From the NCBI GenBank assembly GCA_031835245.1, contig JAVKOQ010000146.1, positions 62,001 through 126,000 on the forward strand: a stretch of 64,000 nucleotides of DNA, read 5' to 3'. Of the stretch, positions 1-10,869 are shown one piece after another. Source of the stretch: Balamuthia mandrillaris (lineage: Eukaryota; Discosea; Longamoebia; Balamuthiidae). The first letter of the stretch is position 1, and every line of letters starts with the position of its first letter. A program made the position numbers and the translations under genes. The notes under the pieces were generated by a model, which was not told the origin of the DNA, searched no databases, and was given only the letters and a program-made list of their open reading frames with translations.

Positions 1-45
1 TTGATGGGGTGATGCAACGCCTCCCTATCTGGTTCCGGTCGATGT

Positions 46-1004
46 TTGTATTTCGGGGATATTGTGCCATCATCAACAAAAAAAAAAACACACACATTGG
101 CGCTGTCCACAAACAAAAGGCTGCAGCGAACCTACACAAAGCGCCAGGGCTTCTCCACGGCTCGCAACGACGTCTACAAGGCTTACGTGCGGTACTGCCA
201 GCAACAGGGCAGCAACCCCTTGAAGCCAAACATTTTGGGTAAAATGATGCGCAGGGCCTTTCCCAATGTGAGATGTCACCGAGTGGGGCCGCAGGGCAAG
301 CAGGTCTACCACTACACTGGCATCACCCTCGCTCACGCTATGGGCTCACCGGAAGCCGCCTCAGCCGACAATACTTACTATGTATGCTCCCCCACTTCCG
401 CCTCTTCCCCACAACACAAATCAAACAGTGACTCCACATCGTCCCCGCTTTCCTCTCCCCCGACCTACCAACACAGCGCCGTCCCATCTCCCCCACATGC
501 CGCCCTCTGCAACTTTCACACAGACATCCTCCTCCCCCCTTGCTCTTCTTCTGCTTCGTCGTTCTCACCCTCTCCAGCCTCCGCGAGCTTTTCCCTAAAT
601 AGGAACTGGGAACCGACCTACCCGCTCTGCCCTGACCCAGTTGTATCCTCCGATGCCCATTTGGCCTTTATGTCAAGCCTGCACGCCTGCCATGGAGCCT
701 ACTATCACGTGTTTTCTTCCCCCAGCCCCGTCGATTATCTACGAACTTTTCCCTTTGTACAGCTTGACCCCGCGTCGTTATCTCATCTTTTGTCTTGTCC
801 GGAGGGCAGTCCCGAACGCTGCACCCCCTACTCTCTTGCCTTAAATTTTGTTCTAAGCTTTGGTTTGTTTTTTGTGTTTGTTGCTCTCTCTCTTTCTCTC
901 TCTCGCTCTTGGGCGTTTTGCTCTATGTCATCGTTTCGCTTCCGCCCCTCTCTTAAGAATCGAAATGAATATAAACTCTGGGATTCCTCAGTCCCTCGCT
1001 TGTT

Positions 1005-1051
<47 letters not shown>

Positions 1052-2236
1052 ACAAATGGTTACTAATCTCGTTGTAACTATTCTACAGGAGCTTTTATAT
1101 CGGGTCACAGGGAAACAGGGCTGAGCTTTTATGCTCGCACAAGACAAGACCTGGGCTATTTATTTGATCGAACGGACCCAGTGGTGGCCAAGGTGCTTAC
1201 TGGAATGCACCTGCTTGCTTTCTTCGCGGAGGAAGACTACGAAACAGGCATTGTTATATCCAACTATTACATGACGATAGCCAAGGCCATGTGGCCAACG
1301 GTGGGGGACAACGGCTCAACTAGCTACCTCTACTGTTTGGGATGGTTAGCGTGGAAAAGCAGGGGAATGCTGGATAATGTCGAGGGTGGTTGGGGAACGC
1401 GACAACGCTTGGAAGAATTGGAGGACTTCACGGACCGGCACTACTTTCTTCATCATCTGTTCTTCCAGTACTACCATAACCCAAAGAAGCGGCACAAGCT
1501 GAAGCACCTCGTGACCTTGTTAGAGGTGCACGAGGAACAGGGAATGGCTATGCGGAACACGTATTCCATGGTAGGCCACCATTCCCATCACTTCTCCCAT
1601 CACCACGACCACCACCATCACGAGAACTCTGTCCACGTTTACTGCTTCTTGCATTGGGTTAGAATCCTTCGGCTCTCTTGTTGTTATTGTACAGGAGATG
1701 TTCAGCGAGCGTTGGAGGAAGCAGAAAGGGTTGTGGACTCCATGGGCAAACTGGCTGCCCTAAGCCCTCAGTGCTTTGGCCTGTGTTGCGCCACCTTCCA
1801 GGAACTATACTTGGAGATACTGGCCCCAATGCTGGTCCAGAACGCTTGCCACGAATTACTACAGGAGATCTTCAGGATAATGGAACCGTTGGTGCTGGTT
1901 GGTGGTGGCCCCACTCAAGCACGCATCACTTTCATGCAGAAGGTCGCCGAATGTGGTCGGTTCTTTACCCAACATACGCCTACGAGCAGCAGTAGTGATG
2001 GAGGTGATGATGGCTTGCGGTCAGAAGCAGAGCTAATGTTGGAAGAGGAAGTCATTGGGGAAGGCAGCGCCCAGTCTCTCTACTGCATCAAACAAGAACA
2101 GAGCCAGGAGGGAGCTGTGGGAGAAGAGCAAGTGGATGAGGAACACGGCGTAAAAGGAGAAGAGGTATGGCGCAACTTTGAAGAGGAACAGAATCAGGAA
2201 CAGGAGAGTTTATTTTCCTCGCCGGAACCTGGTTAA
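46..2236 (+). CDS. RFX-type DNA-binding transcription factor, 5' end outside window
   Basis: Likely a nuclear sequence-specific DNA-binding protein. The first coding stretch (about 110-381) reads as an RFX winged-helix domain, with the spaced pattern Y....GFST.R..VY..Y..YC, then GKMMRRAFP, R.H.VG..GK..YHY. No in-frame ATG precedes it, so the start codon lies in an upstream exon and 46 is only the approximate open edge. A ~0.7 kb intron follows; the donor may be GTATG at 382 and the acceptor ends at 1088, but the phases do not match cleanly, so the donor is unresolved. The second part (1089-1571) resumes with a helical segment that resembles the middle homology region of fungal-type zinc-cluster regulators. 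An intron 1572-1694 (GTAGG...ACAG) precedes the last exon 1695-2236, which ends in a Glu/Gln-rich tail. The RFX call is firm; fusion of the two halves in one gene is inferred. Confidence 0.68.
1009..1047. repeat. (CT)n microsatellite in RFX-gene intron
   Basis: Nearly pure TC dinucleotides run for about 38 bp, with a shorter TC-rich stretch at 885-908. Both sit in the non-coding interval between the RFX domain exon and the next exon, upstream of the TTCTACAG acceptor. Confidence 0.9.
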
Positions 2237-2238
2237 CT

Positions 2239-2244
2239 AATAAA
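2239..2244 (+). terminator. AATAAA polyadenylation signal of RFX-like gene
   Basis: AATAAA starts 3 bp after the TAA stop. The next gene ends on the opposite strand at 2290, so the two 3' ends converge within about 55 bp and the UTRs must be very short or overlap. Confidence 0.6.
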
Positions 2245-2289
2245 CGAAGCAATGAACAGCAACAAAGAACGGAAACAAGAAATGTGGAA

Positions 2290-2887
2290 TTAAGGCAAGC
2301 CCTTATCTGAGATGTGCCAAAACTTGGTCTTCCGCAAACCGGCGCGTCCTTCCTCCAAGTTAGGCACCTCATAGTGGCCACTGCCAGTAAGGCTCGTGGA
2401 GAAGACCTTCCACCAGAATACGCTGTTCTGATAAAGCCACTTGCCAAAACGAGAGACCAAAGACGGAGAAGGAAACATGCCCTCGTGATACCGCTTCCAC
2501 GTGTTTGTGAGGCGGCGAATCTTAGCAGCCCTTCCCATGCGTTGCTCCTCATAACGGCTGTAAATCCAACGGCGCAGTGAGGCTCTCGGTATGTCTTTTG
2601 GGTACCGTCTGCTATCTTTATCAGAGTAACGAAGCACACAAAAGTTACGTAACACATGGCTTAGTTCTATCGCATCCTCCATGGCCAGACTGGCATCTTC
2701 GTTCTGGTTATGATGGTCATTGTATTGGGGGGGGTTTTTTTTTGATAAGCACATGAGGAGGTGAATGAAAAACCAAACTGGGAGAGAAGTGTGAGAGAGA
2801 CCAGGTAAGGTTCAATGGCATGACATGCATCGCCAACCAGAACAGTCTGATTGTTTGGTTGTTTAAGCTTTAGTGGTTTTGCCTGTT

Positions 2888-2931
<44 letters not shown>

Positions 2932-4544
2932 CTTACACGTAACATTCCCCAACGGAGCATATGGGGAACGCGATACAGGCTCCGCTCCACGATCGCGTCA
3001 TCATCGGTCATGTCAATGATGGAGGGCACAACGTCTTCAAAGTCAGAGAAATAATGGAGAAGAGCAGCTTTACGTTCGCTACCCTCTTTGAAAACTGATT
3101 TGTGTTCCGCTAGAAAGCCTAACATGGCAGACCAGTAAACCTTTCTATCGCTGAGCGGAACGACTTGTATGAGTCGGGCGTCACCCCAATACTGATGGAT
3201 TAAAAGTCACACCAGTGAGAAAACTCACAAATGAAAGTTCTTGCGAGAATGCGGTGATGGGTGTGGGATGAAAGGCTACAAAATCGCCCACCCACGCCCT
3301 TCACCATCTCCTGCGGGGGTGATGTGGTGTTTTGGGAAATAGAGGGGAAGTATGAAATTTCACTCACCTGTAACGGCCCTTCCTCCACCATTTTGTGGTA
3401 CTCTTCCTCCGCAGTAGGAGGTAGGGTCGCAATGCCCTGAAATTGTTGTCGCTGTTGATAAACAGCTGTTATCCCCTTGGATGCTGGCCCCAGGTAGTAC
3501 TGTTGTGGTGGTTGCACTTGGCGTCAGCTTCACACCAAGAGAGAGAAGGATGGAGAGCGAGAGGAGACCAACCAGCGCTCTTACGGTAGAGTGTGTCCCA
3601 TCAGCGCCTGTATCATGTCTTTAGCTGAACAATGCCTAATCAACAACAGACGAGACAGAGGAGGCTACAAACCAACAAGCAAATCGGATACCTCTTCTGC
3701 TCCGTTCTCGAACGAGGCAGAAACCTTGAGGTTACCGTCGGTAGCCTTGGCGCGCACAAAACGATGACCGTACTCAATGCTGGTCTCCATTGACAAATTC
3801 TCGCGCAATAAGTTCTCAAGCTCAACCTGTTCTACCCCTTTCTCCCAACCACTCTGGTCAGCACCCTCTTAATTTCAACAGCAGAAGAGAAAGGGAGTGG
3901 GAGAGCAAAGAGAGGAGAAAGGGAGAACAAAAAGGAAAGACAGCAGAGAACGAGAGAACGAGAAAAAGAAAGGCATTAGACAAGGCGAATGGTAGCAAAG
4001 GTACGCACAAAATACGGGAGGAGCAGTGGCGGCGACATCGTTGGGGGCAGCAAAGAGAAGGTGACCCTTGTTGTTCTTGATGCGAGGAAAGAGAGAATAA
4101 GGTCTATGTAGTGTATTGTAGATGCGCGTCCTTCCGCCAATGGCACGTTGATGTTGCGGTTCTTGCTCAGCTGCCCCGCTGCTGCCTGTGAGAAAGCGGT
4201 GCTTAAGGCCTATGGCTTGCAAGCAGGCCAATGCTTGTGGACCCAAACATACCACGCTGGAACGTAGGGCGCGGTTCTTCTCGGCAAGGGAGGGCGCTGC
4301 TTCGAAGAGCTTTGCCGCTATACCCACTTTTTGTAAGCCATTGGCAAGGGTGAGACCACCTGAACGGCAAACGAGAGGGTTAAACACTCATCGACAACAA
4401 CTGCAACAACAAACTTTTGGGAGAAAGAAGGAGAGGCGATTAACTTAACCCGGCACCGATTATGCTTACCCGTTCGATGGCGTGTATGCCAGGCGCGGCG
4501 GAACGCAGCATTCCCATCGTGACTTTTTGTTGTTGCGCATTCAT
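2290..4544 (-). CDS. FAD-dependent monooxygenase (aromatic-ring hydroxylase-like)
   Basis: Flavoprotein monooxygenase of the salicylate or kynurenine 3-hydroxylase type, using FAD and NAD(P)H to hydroxylate a small molecule; the substrate cannot be told. The N-terminal exon starts at ATG 4544 and carries the dinucleotide-binding motif GAGLSG, split by an intron after the Leu codon. The next exon continues the Rossmann fold (LTLANGLQKVG, then LFEAAPSL). Further exons lie near 4070-4190, 3640-3830 and 3368-3530. The exon 2940-3191 has the GDARLIQVVPLSD segment, and the second FAD motif GDACHAIEP lies near 2810-2840. The last exon (~2290-2690) contains the helix AMEDAIELS, which normally follows that motif. 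About seven or eight short introns are needed; one of them (3192-3367) is a transposon-derived element. Converges with the RFX gene and diverges from the DENN gene. Family call firm; some exon edges approximate. Confidence 0.75.
2894..2931. repeat. (GA)n microsatellite in monooxygenase intron
   Basis: About 19 GA repeats. They lie in the intron between the exon ending near 2940 and the GDACH exon (2810-2840) of the minus-strand monooxygenase gene. Confidence 0.85.
3192..3367 (-). mobile_element. Introner-like element: internally deleted relative of the Fanzor element at 47692-48418
   Basis: Both ends match the Fanzor element. Plus-strand 3192-3290 (CTGATGGATTAAAAG..., hairpin GTGAG-AAAA-CTCAC at 3215-3228, then ATGAAAGTTCTTGC) aligns with 47692-47790, and 3312-3369 (GCGGGG...TTTCACT) aligns with 48362-48418. 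The nuclease ORF is absent. Read on the gene's strand, the element starts GTGAGTGAAAT and ends TTTTAATCCATCAG. Splicing there joins CCG TTA CAG to TAT TGG GGT in phase and gives a normal monooxygenase segment. The element therefore equals the intron, to the base or nearly so. Confidence 0.82.
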
Positions 4545-5201
4545 TGTGTGTCTATGTTTGGTGGGAAGGGCAATCGAAGGAAATCGAAGCAGAGGGGGTG
4601 GTGGCAGGCCAGCAAAAAAAAAAAAAAAAAAAAAAAAACAGAAAAGGCGCCCTTCTTCTTCCCTTTCTTCTTCTTGTTCTTCTTCTTGTTCTTCTTCGCA
4701 GCTCGCACCGGGGGGGGAAGGGGTAGCCAGCGCTGCCTGTCTTGTGCTGCAAAAGGTGTGCAGCACTGGTGCAGCACCTCCTCGTGGTGACATCAGCAGA
4801 GCCCCAAACCCAGCCCCCCCCCCCCTAAAGCGAAGCAGTCGACAGAAATTGCTACCAGCTAAAATAGCAGAGAAGGCAAAGTGTTGTCCTTTTTTCCCAC
4901 CAAATTTTGCTGCGTGGCGCCGCTTTACCCCCCCAAATGAAATGAATTGACTTTTTCTCCCCCTTCCTTCTGTGGGGTGAGGAATACTCGAGGCCACCGC
5001 CACAACGAAGCAGTAGCAGCAGCAGCAGCAGCCGCAGGAACTAGATTTGGCTTTGGGCTTACCCCTTTTTTTTTTGGTTTGATATTGTGCTGCTGCTGCT
5101 GCTGCGGCTGCCGCTGCAAGCCTTTACTGCTAATTAGTACTAGCAGCTTGTGCACACGCGCTACGCGATCCCCAACACCCGCTTGCTGGCACGAGACGGC
5201 C
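4545..5201. other. Divergent intergenic region, monooxygenase / DENN gene
   Basis: No gene is supported here. The stretch holds an A-run (about 4615-4638), a TTCTTCTTGTTC-type pyrimidine tract (4660-4700), a C-run near 4818-4828, and GCA/GCT triplet runs near 5010-5110. The open frame starting at 4947 is driven by these triplets (poly-Ala, poly-Cys) and was not used as the gene start. Presumably it holds both promoters; no clear TATA box was picked out. Confidence 0.5.
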
Positions 5202-8200
5202 ATGTCAAGGCATGCCTCCAAAACAAATGCAAGGGAGGAGGGAAAAGGAGACGGGGGAAGAGGAAGAGTAACCCGCCCCTGCAAACTCACAGGTGGGGAT
5301 GACAGTGACAATGAGAAAAACCAAGTAGAACCCCAACAGGCAAGACAAAAGCACAGGGGTCAGGGAGGTATCACAAAATCAAACAACGTTGTTACCGAAA
5401 CCACCACCACTCTTCCCACTCGTAAGCTCTCGGCTCATCGTAATGGCAATGGTGATGAAGAGAGTAGCAGCGGGTGTAGGCGGCAGCAGGCGCAGCAGCA
5501 GAGGGAAGCAGAGGCAGAGGCACCAGCAATTATGCAATTAAATTTAGAGAGGGGAAGGGGACGAGCAGAACGAACCGAGGACACAGAAGAAACCTGTCCG
5601 AAGAACCAACAAGGCAAAGCACCACAACAACAAAAAGAAGAAGAGGAGGAAGAAGAAGCACAACAACTACAAATCCAACAAGAAAAGGAAGGAGAGAAAA
5701 AAACTGCCCCACAGACGAGCGACATGGTATTTTTGCGGAAGCCACAGCAGCAACAAAGACGAAACAAAGATGAACATGCTGGCACCGGTCTTACCGACTC
5801 CGACAGCGGCAACGACAGCTATAGCGAGAGCGAAGAGGATACCACCGCCACCTCTACCTCCGCCTACAGCAGCAGCGAAGAGGGCGGCAGCGAACACAAA
5901 GCAGAAACTGTGGAAACAGACAGCAACGCTGGTCCCGAAAGAAGGGCAACAGTCACCATTGCTCCCCTTGGCGACGCTGCAACGAAGGCTGGCATGGAGG
6001 ATGCTTCTCACCCACCCCATAAAGTTGCTTGGGCTGCTGCTCAAAAGGTCGCAACCTATTCCTTACCACTTGTGGCCATGTATTTATGCTGACTGACGTC
6101 CAAAATTAGAAACGATCCAGGCGCCATAAGCAAGGAAAGAGCACAGGATCTAGCCGGCGGCAACGCTCAAACAAGTTTGATGTCCTACACGCACAGCGAG
6201 ACAAGTAGACCCCTCCCCTCTTTTTCGCATCCCTCACCCTCTCACATATTTATATCTATCGTTTCACTCACTGATATGTACATGCAGACGCGTAAGCTAC
6301 AGCCTGGGCATGGCGACGAAGGCCGCAAGAGAAGGACGCTTGTTCGAGCATTTTCTTGTAGTTGGCTACCCGGCCTCCGCTCTCCAAAGCAAAGATGATA
6401 CTTCACTATCTTCGCCTTCCCCGCCTTTAAGCTTCCGTATGTCCAGCCATCGTCAATCACCAGAGGAACCAGAGGAAGAGGAAGAGCGCGATGGTGCCGA
6501 GGAAGATATTCCTTCTCCTAATCAAGTAAGAAAAGGCCAAGAAATGGAAACAGAAACAGAGAAACCAGTCGTTCTCTTTCAGTACCCTGACAGCAAAACA
6601 GAGCTAAATCAGGTATGCATTGCTCTTGTTCTTGTAAGTACCGAAGGAACTGAACAAACCATTTCTGGCTAGGTTGCCGATTTTTGCTTTCCAGAAGGAG
6701 TGAAAGCACGCTGTATTGACATTAGAGCCTCTATGACCAAGCTTAATGAGGTGCTGTTTGCCAGCCTTTCCAAGCTAGAAGAATCTGAGCACTCTTACTC
6801 TTTTGTAATGACTGGGCAAGAAACACTGTTCTATGGATTCTGCGTAAAGCAAGAGGAGTTGGTAGATGTACGTCTGCCGTGCTGCTTTCACATGATATGT
6901 CTATTAGCATTGCGCTTATGTCTTCCATGATTCGTTTCGTTGCTGCTATAAAAGGAGCTACCGAGTTTTGTCAAGTCTGCGACAATGGAGCAAGAGATGC
7001 TTTCAAAAGACCTTCCCATGGGTGGGAGGCGAGAACGCTCAGGTCTACGCTATGCGGCGCCACGGTGCTATTGCCTCATTTCCCGTTTTCCCTTTTTTCA
7101 ACTCCACTTTCAAGTATTGTACAGTTTGTTAGGTAGCATTCTGACCTTTTCTTTCTTTGCATGTTTGGTACTGACTCAATCTAAAACATTAGCCACTGAG
7201 AGATTTAATCTCATTAACTCTCAGCCAGACGATGCCTTTTGGGAATCTTCATTGACCACGCTAAGTCCAACCCCAAGCCCTCGGAAAGAAACAAGTAAAA
7301 AGAAAATCCGAGAGAAGAAGAATAGGTCAAGATCTCCTTCTGTTGAAGGGATTCGTTCTTCTTCTTCCTCGTCTGGCTCTGATCCAGGGTCATCCACAAG
7401 AGGTGGCACCAAAACAACTCCAACCTCCAACAATCCTACAAATATCCAAACTACTGCCTCGCCCAACGAGGCTATAAAGATGTTGAATAGCTATCATAAT
7501 ACCATGGTTTCGCTCAACAAACTTTCATTTCAGCTTCCAGGTGAACTTCAGAGCCAAATTAAATTCACTTGTCCGGTATGGCTTCTTCCTACTTTTTGTT
7601 GCCGCTCAACCCTCTGACATCTTAGCTTTGCTAAAATTTTTTACGTTACAAAGGAGGGCAGTGAGGAAAAATTGATTGCTGATTGGTGTTTAGCTTCGTT
7701 GATGCGCCTGTTTTCCTTGTCAGACTTACTATTTATTTTTCGAGCCCTTTTGGTCGAAACAAAGACCATCTTTGTGTGTAAAAATCTTGGTGTTCTTTCT
7801 TGTATAGTGTACGGCCCTGACTTTGTTTTCAATCATTTTCCCTTCTTCTGGTAAAAGCTAACTTTTGTGGTAACTTTTGTAGGTTTTCGTTTATACCCTT
7901 GTTGCGGCCCTACGTTTGGCAGGGGCCGTTCATTCCCATTCTTCCTGTAGATTTAGAAGAGTGTATACAATCTCCAGGTCAGTAATCACTCACCGTACAT
8001 CACTGGCACTAAAAGGCTCACCATTCCTGTAATTACATGTTCGCTTTCCAGTTCCCTTTTTGATTGGAATTCCCGAGTTGTCACAAGAGGCCCGCCAAAA
8101 TGAAGAAATAGCGGAGGAGTGCCTGGTTATAGACATCGACCGCTATTCCATTTCCCTCCCAAAAACTCCCATCCCCAGTCTTCCTCGAGAGGATAACCTG

Positions 8201-10594
8201 TATTGCATCTCTTTCCCAATCCTTCTCTTTATTCTTCTTGGGCTTAACAAAACTTCAGGATAAGCAGGCTACGGCCCTATTGGGATACGTTGAATCCAGG
8301 GTCAGCTTCGCCTGTTGGCAGCCCTAATGAGTGTCCTTCTCCCTGCATGCTTCGGCCAAGCATTACCAGTAACAACGATAATAAGACCTTTGCTTCTCCT
8401 TCTTTAGGTTCCAGGCGTTTTACAGCTCTTCAGCGTATCCGGTCATTAAAGAATCGAGTCGACACGCCGAAAGATACTCAACCAAGCAATCCTTTTGCTC
8501 AACATCGGCACCTCATGTCTAAAGCTTTCAGGTATATTCCGTTACTTAATGTTGCGTTCTGTTCTGTTACTCCTCTTGTTCCTTCACCTTCTGCCTATTA
8601 CTCAGCGCGCGTTCCCTTTTTCATTATTAACTGCTGCCACTACGATGTTCTTAGGCGCTGGCTTGAGGAAGAGGCAGACACTTTTGACATAGATGAGACG
8701 GGAAAGGTAGTACACAAGAAAGCAGTAGGGGTCACCAACAATCTAAGCAAGTTAGGCCGAAATTTATTTGCTGATAATGATAAGCGAAGTAAGACTACCG
8801 ATACTATAGATGACCGCACCACGGTGAACGAACTTAAGACACCAAGAGAAAGTCTTCGCCAAGTTTTAAGTAACAGCTACAACGAGAGAAGCGCCCTAAA
8901 TTCCATTATACGACGTGATAAAGCTGTTCGGCGGAAGGCAGACAGTGATTTGCAACCACGCCTCGAGGAGACAGTGGCAGTCAAAAATGCATATATTGAA
9001 GAAGGAAATAGTGGCGACGAGACGTCCAATAATCGTTCTAACAAGTTTAGCTTCGAGAAAATGCTTACTGAAAGCCGCCGAAAGAAGAGCATCGGTGAAA
9101 AGAAAAGTTGGAGCTGGGGCACAAAATCTACAGACAGCATCACAAAAAATGCTCCTGTTGTTCCAGATAACGACACTTCTACTGTAGAAACTTCAGCTCC
9201 TTCATCATCAAACTTCAGTCCTCCTCCTTTCAGCCGACATTCCAGCCTGGAATCAACAGCCCTTTCCTCTGCGTTAGTGGAGCATGCTGCAACCCCTTCC
9301 TCACCCATTAGACGGTACGTAACTTTAGATATGTCTTGTTTTTTGTTTTTTTGTATTTGCTTCTCGCTTATTTTGCTCCTTGGCAATGACTGTTTTGCGA
9401 TACTGGCAGGAAAATGTCGGCTAGCAAGCCCATTCCCCCAAAAAAGAGCGGCCACAAACGGAACTGGAGCTGGGGCACAAACAAAATCGGCAAAAAAACA
9501 GAAGTCAAGAAATCTCCCCCATCTGCTGTCAGTGCTGCTGCTGAAGCCAAAAAGAACCTGCCCCCGTTGCACCTTTCCTCCGTTAGCGAGTCAAGGCGAC
9601 CTACCCTATCTGTCTCTCCTCTGTCTCCTCAAGTTGAGCGCAAGCCTACCCCACACGGCAAGCAAGAAGGTACTTATTTTTGATTTCTTATGCCATGTAA
9701 TAGTACTTTCACATGTCATAACGATTTGTTCTACTTCGTCCAGGCCTACAAGTGGATAAGCGTTGCAAGCACTTTGTTTATCCATCCAAGACCACTGAGG
9801 AAGAGTTAAAAGCTGTGCGCCTCTTCCTGCACCATATTCGGAGGTACCAAGACTGGTTGATGGAAGAGATCATTGCCCAAGTGAAGCACCACAATCTGGA
9901 TATCTACCACCTGCAGTTTTCCCAGTTCGCAGAGTTGTTGGATAGCTTCTACAGAGATTCCAGTGGTCTTGAAGCACTCATGACAGCTGGCGGCGATAGC
10001 GGCGAGGGCTTGGAAGAACGAGAAAAAGAGGGCTTGTCAGAGGGATTAACGCCCTTTCCGGGCATCCCTCTCCACAACGCCGCAACTGCCACTCCTACTT
10101 CCAACCAGTTCAACACTTGCACTAACAAAGACGTGCACATTGGCGGCCACAACCCTAAACGAAAGAAGAAAGAGAAGAAGAAACAAAAGGCGCTGGTATT
10201 CTTCGAGCACGAGAAGGATTTCCTCAGTCGCCTATTCAGCACCCAGCAATTCATGTTCTTCATCACCACTAAGTTCCCGCGTCTTCTTAGCGAAGTCCAA
10301 AAGAGGAAGCGGGAAGCCAAAATAGAGAAGCTCAAGGAAATGATCAAGGAAGAGAAGGTCAACAGGAAGATCTCCAAGTCTTTACTCAATGTCTATGACG
10401 TGGAGGGGGCCATCACCGGCGAAACCAAAGAGCAGGAAGAGATCACCAAGAACCAGTTGCGGCAAAAAATAAAGGAGAGCGAGGCCAACATCCAGCACAT
10501 GAAGATGCTCCGCAAGCACCTCAAGATGGAGAAGAAGAACAGCAGGAAGGAGGAGCGTGCTGCCGCCAAATCCAAAAACCCTTCCTCCCAGTGA
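5202..10594 (+). CDS. DENN-domain protein (putative Rab guanine-nucleotide exchange factor)
   Basis: DENN proteins exchange GDP for GTP on Rab GTPases at membranes. Three parts are visible in order. The uDENN has LFEHFLVVGYP (near 6340) and FCFPEGV (near 6690). The cDENN has CYCLISRFPFF (7060), then LLRPYVWQGPFIPILP (7890-7950) and, after an intron, VPFLIGI (8050). The dDENN region spans the later exons, with FLSRLFSTQQFMFFI near 10220. A long Ser-rich, basic insert (8700-9650) separates cDENN from the C-terminal helices, and the tail is a Lys/Glu coiled coil. The acidic, Gln-rich N-terminal exon (ATG 5202 to 6079) joins in phase to 6288 across an intron 6080-6287, but its membership in this gene is inferred. 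Other introns include 6613-6672 and about 9670-9742. The DENN call is firm; which DENN subfamily is not clear. Confidence 0.78.
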
Positions 10595-10869
10595 GAGGTG
10601 GCGCTCGTTATCAATCATGATGCCCCCTAGCCTCTCTTTTTTTTGTGGGCTGGTGATGGAGAGGGGGGGTTGGCCCAGCTGTGTTGTGGTTGTTGTGGTT
10701 GACAAGAAAGAAATAGACTTTAAACAGCTGGTGGTGGTGGTGGTGGTGGTGGACTAGAAACAAATAGACTTTACAAAAAATATAAGAGAATACCAAAAAG
10801 AAATAAAATATTCATTTAAAAAACGAAAAAAAAAACAACAACAACAAAAGAAGAAGAAGAGAAAGAGGG
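10595..10869. other. Intergenic: DENN 3' region with (TGG)n and AATAAA
   Basis: Short spacer between two same-strand genes. It holds a (TGG)n run at about 10731-10752, an AATAAA at 10802-10807 that fits the DENN transcript 3' end, and an A/AAC-rich stretch just before the next ATG. Confidence 0.6.

Noticed and set aside
1572-1694. His-rich stretch in the RFX-gene frame
   Set aside because: It is bounded by GTAGG and TACAG and breaks the flanking protein; better read as an intron that happens to be open.
4947-5201. Upstream extension of the DENN N-terminal frame
   Set aside because: Poly-Ala and poly-Cys from GCA/TGC runs in what should be promoter; ATG 5202 is a better start.
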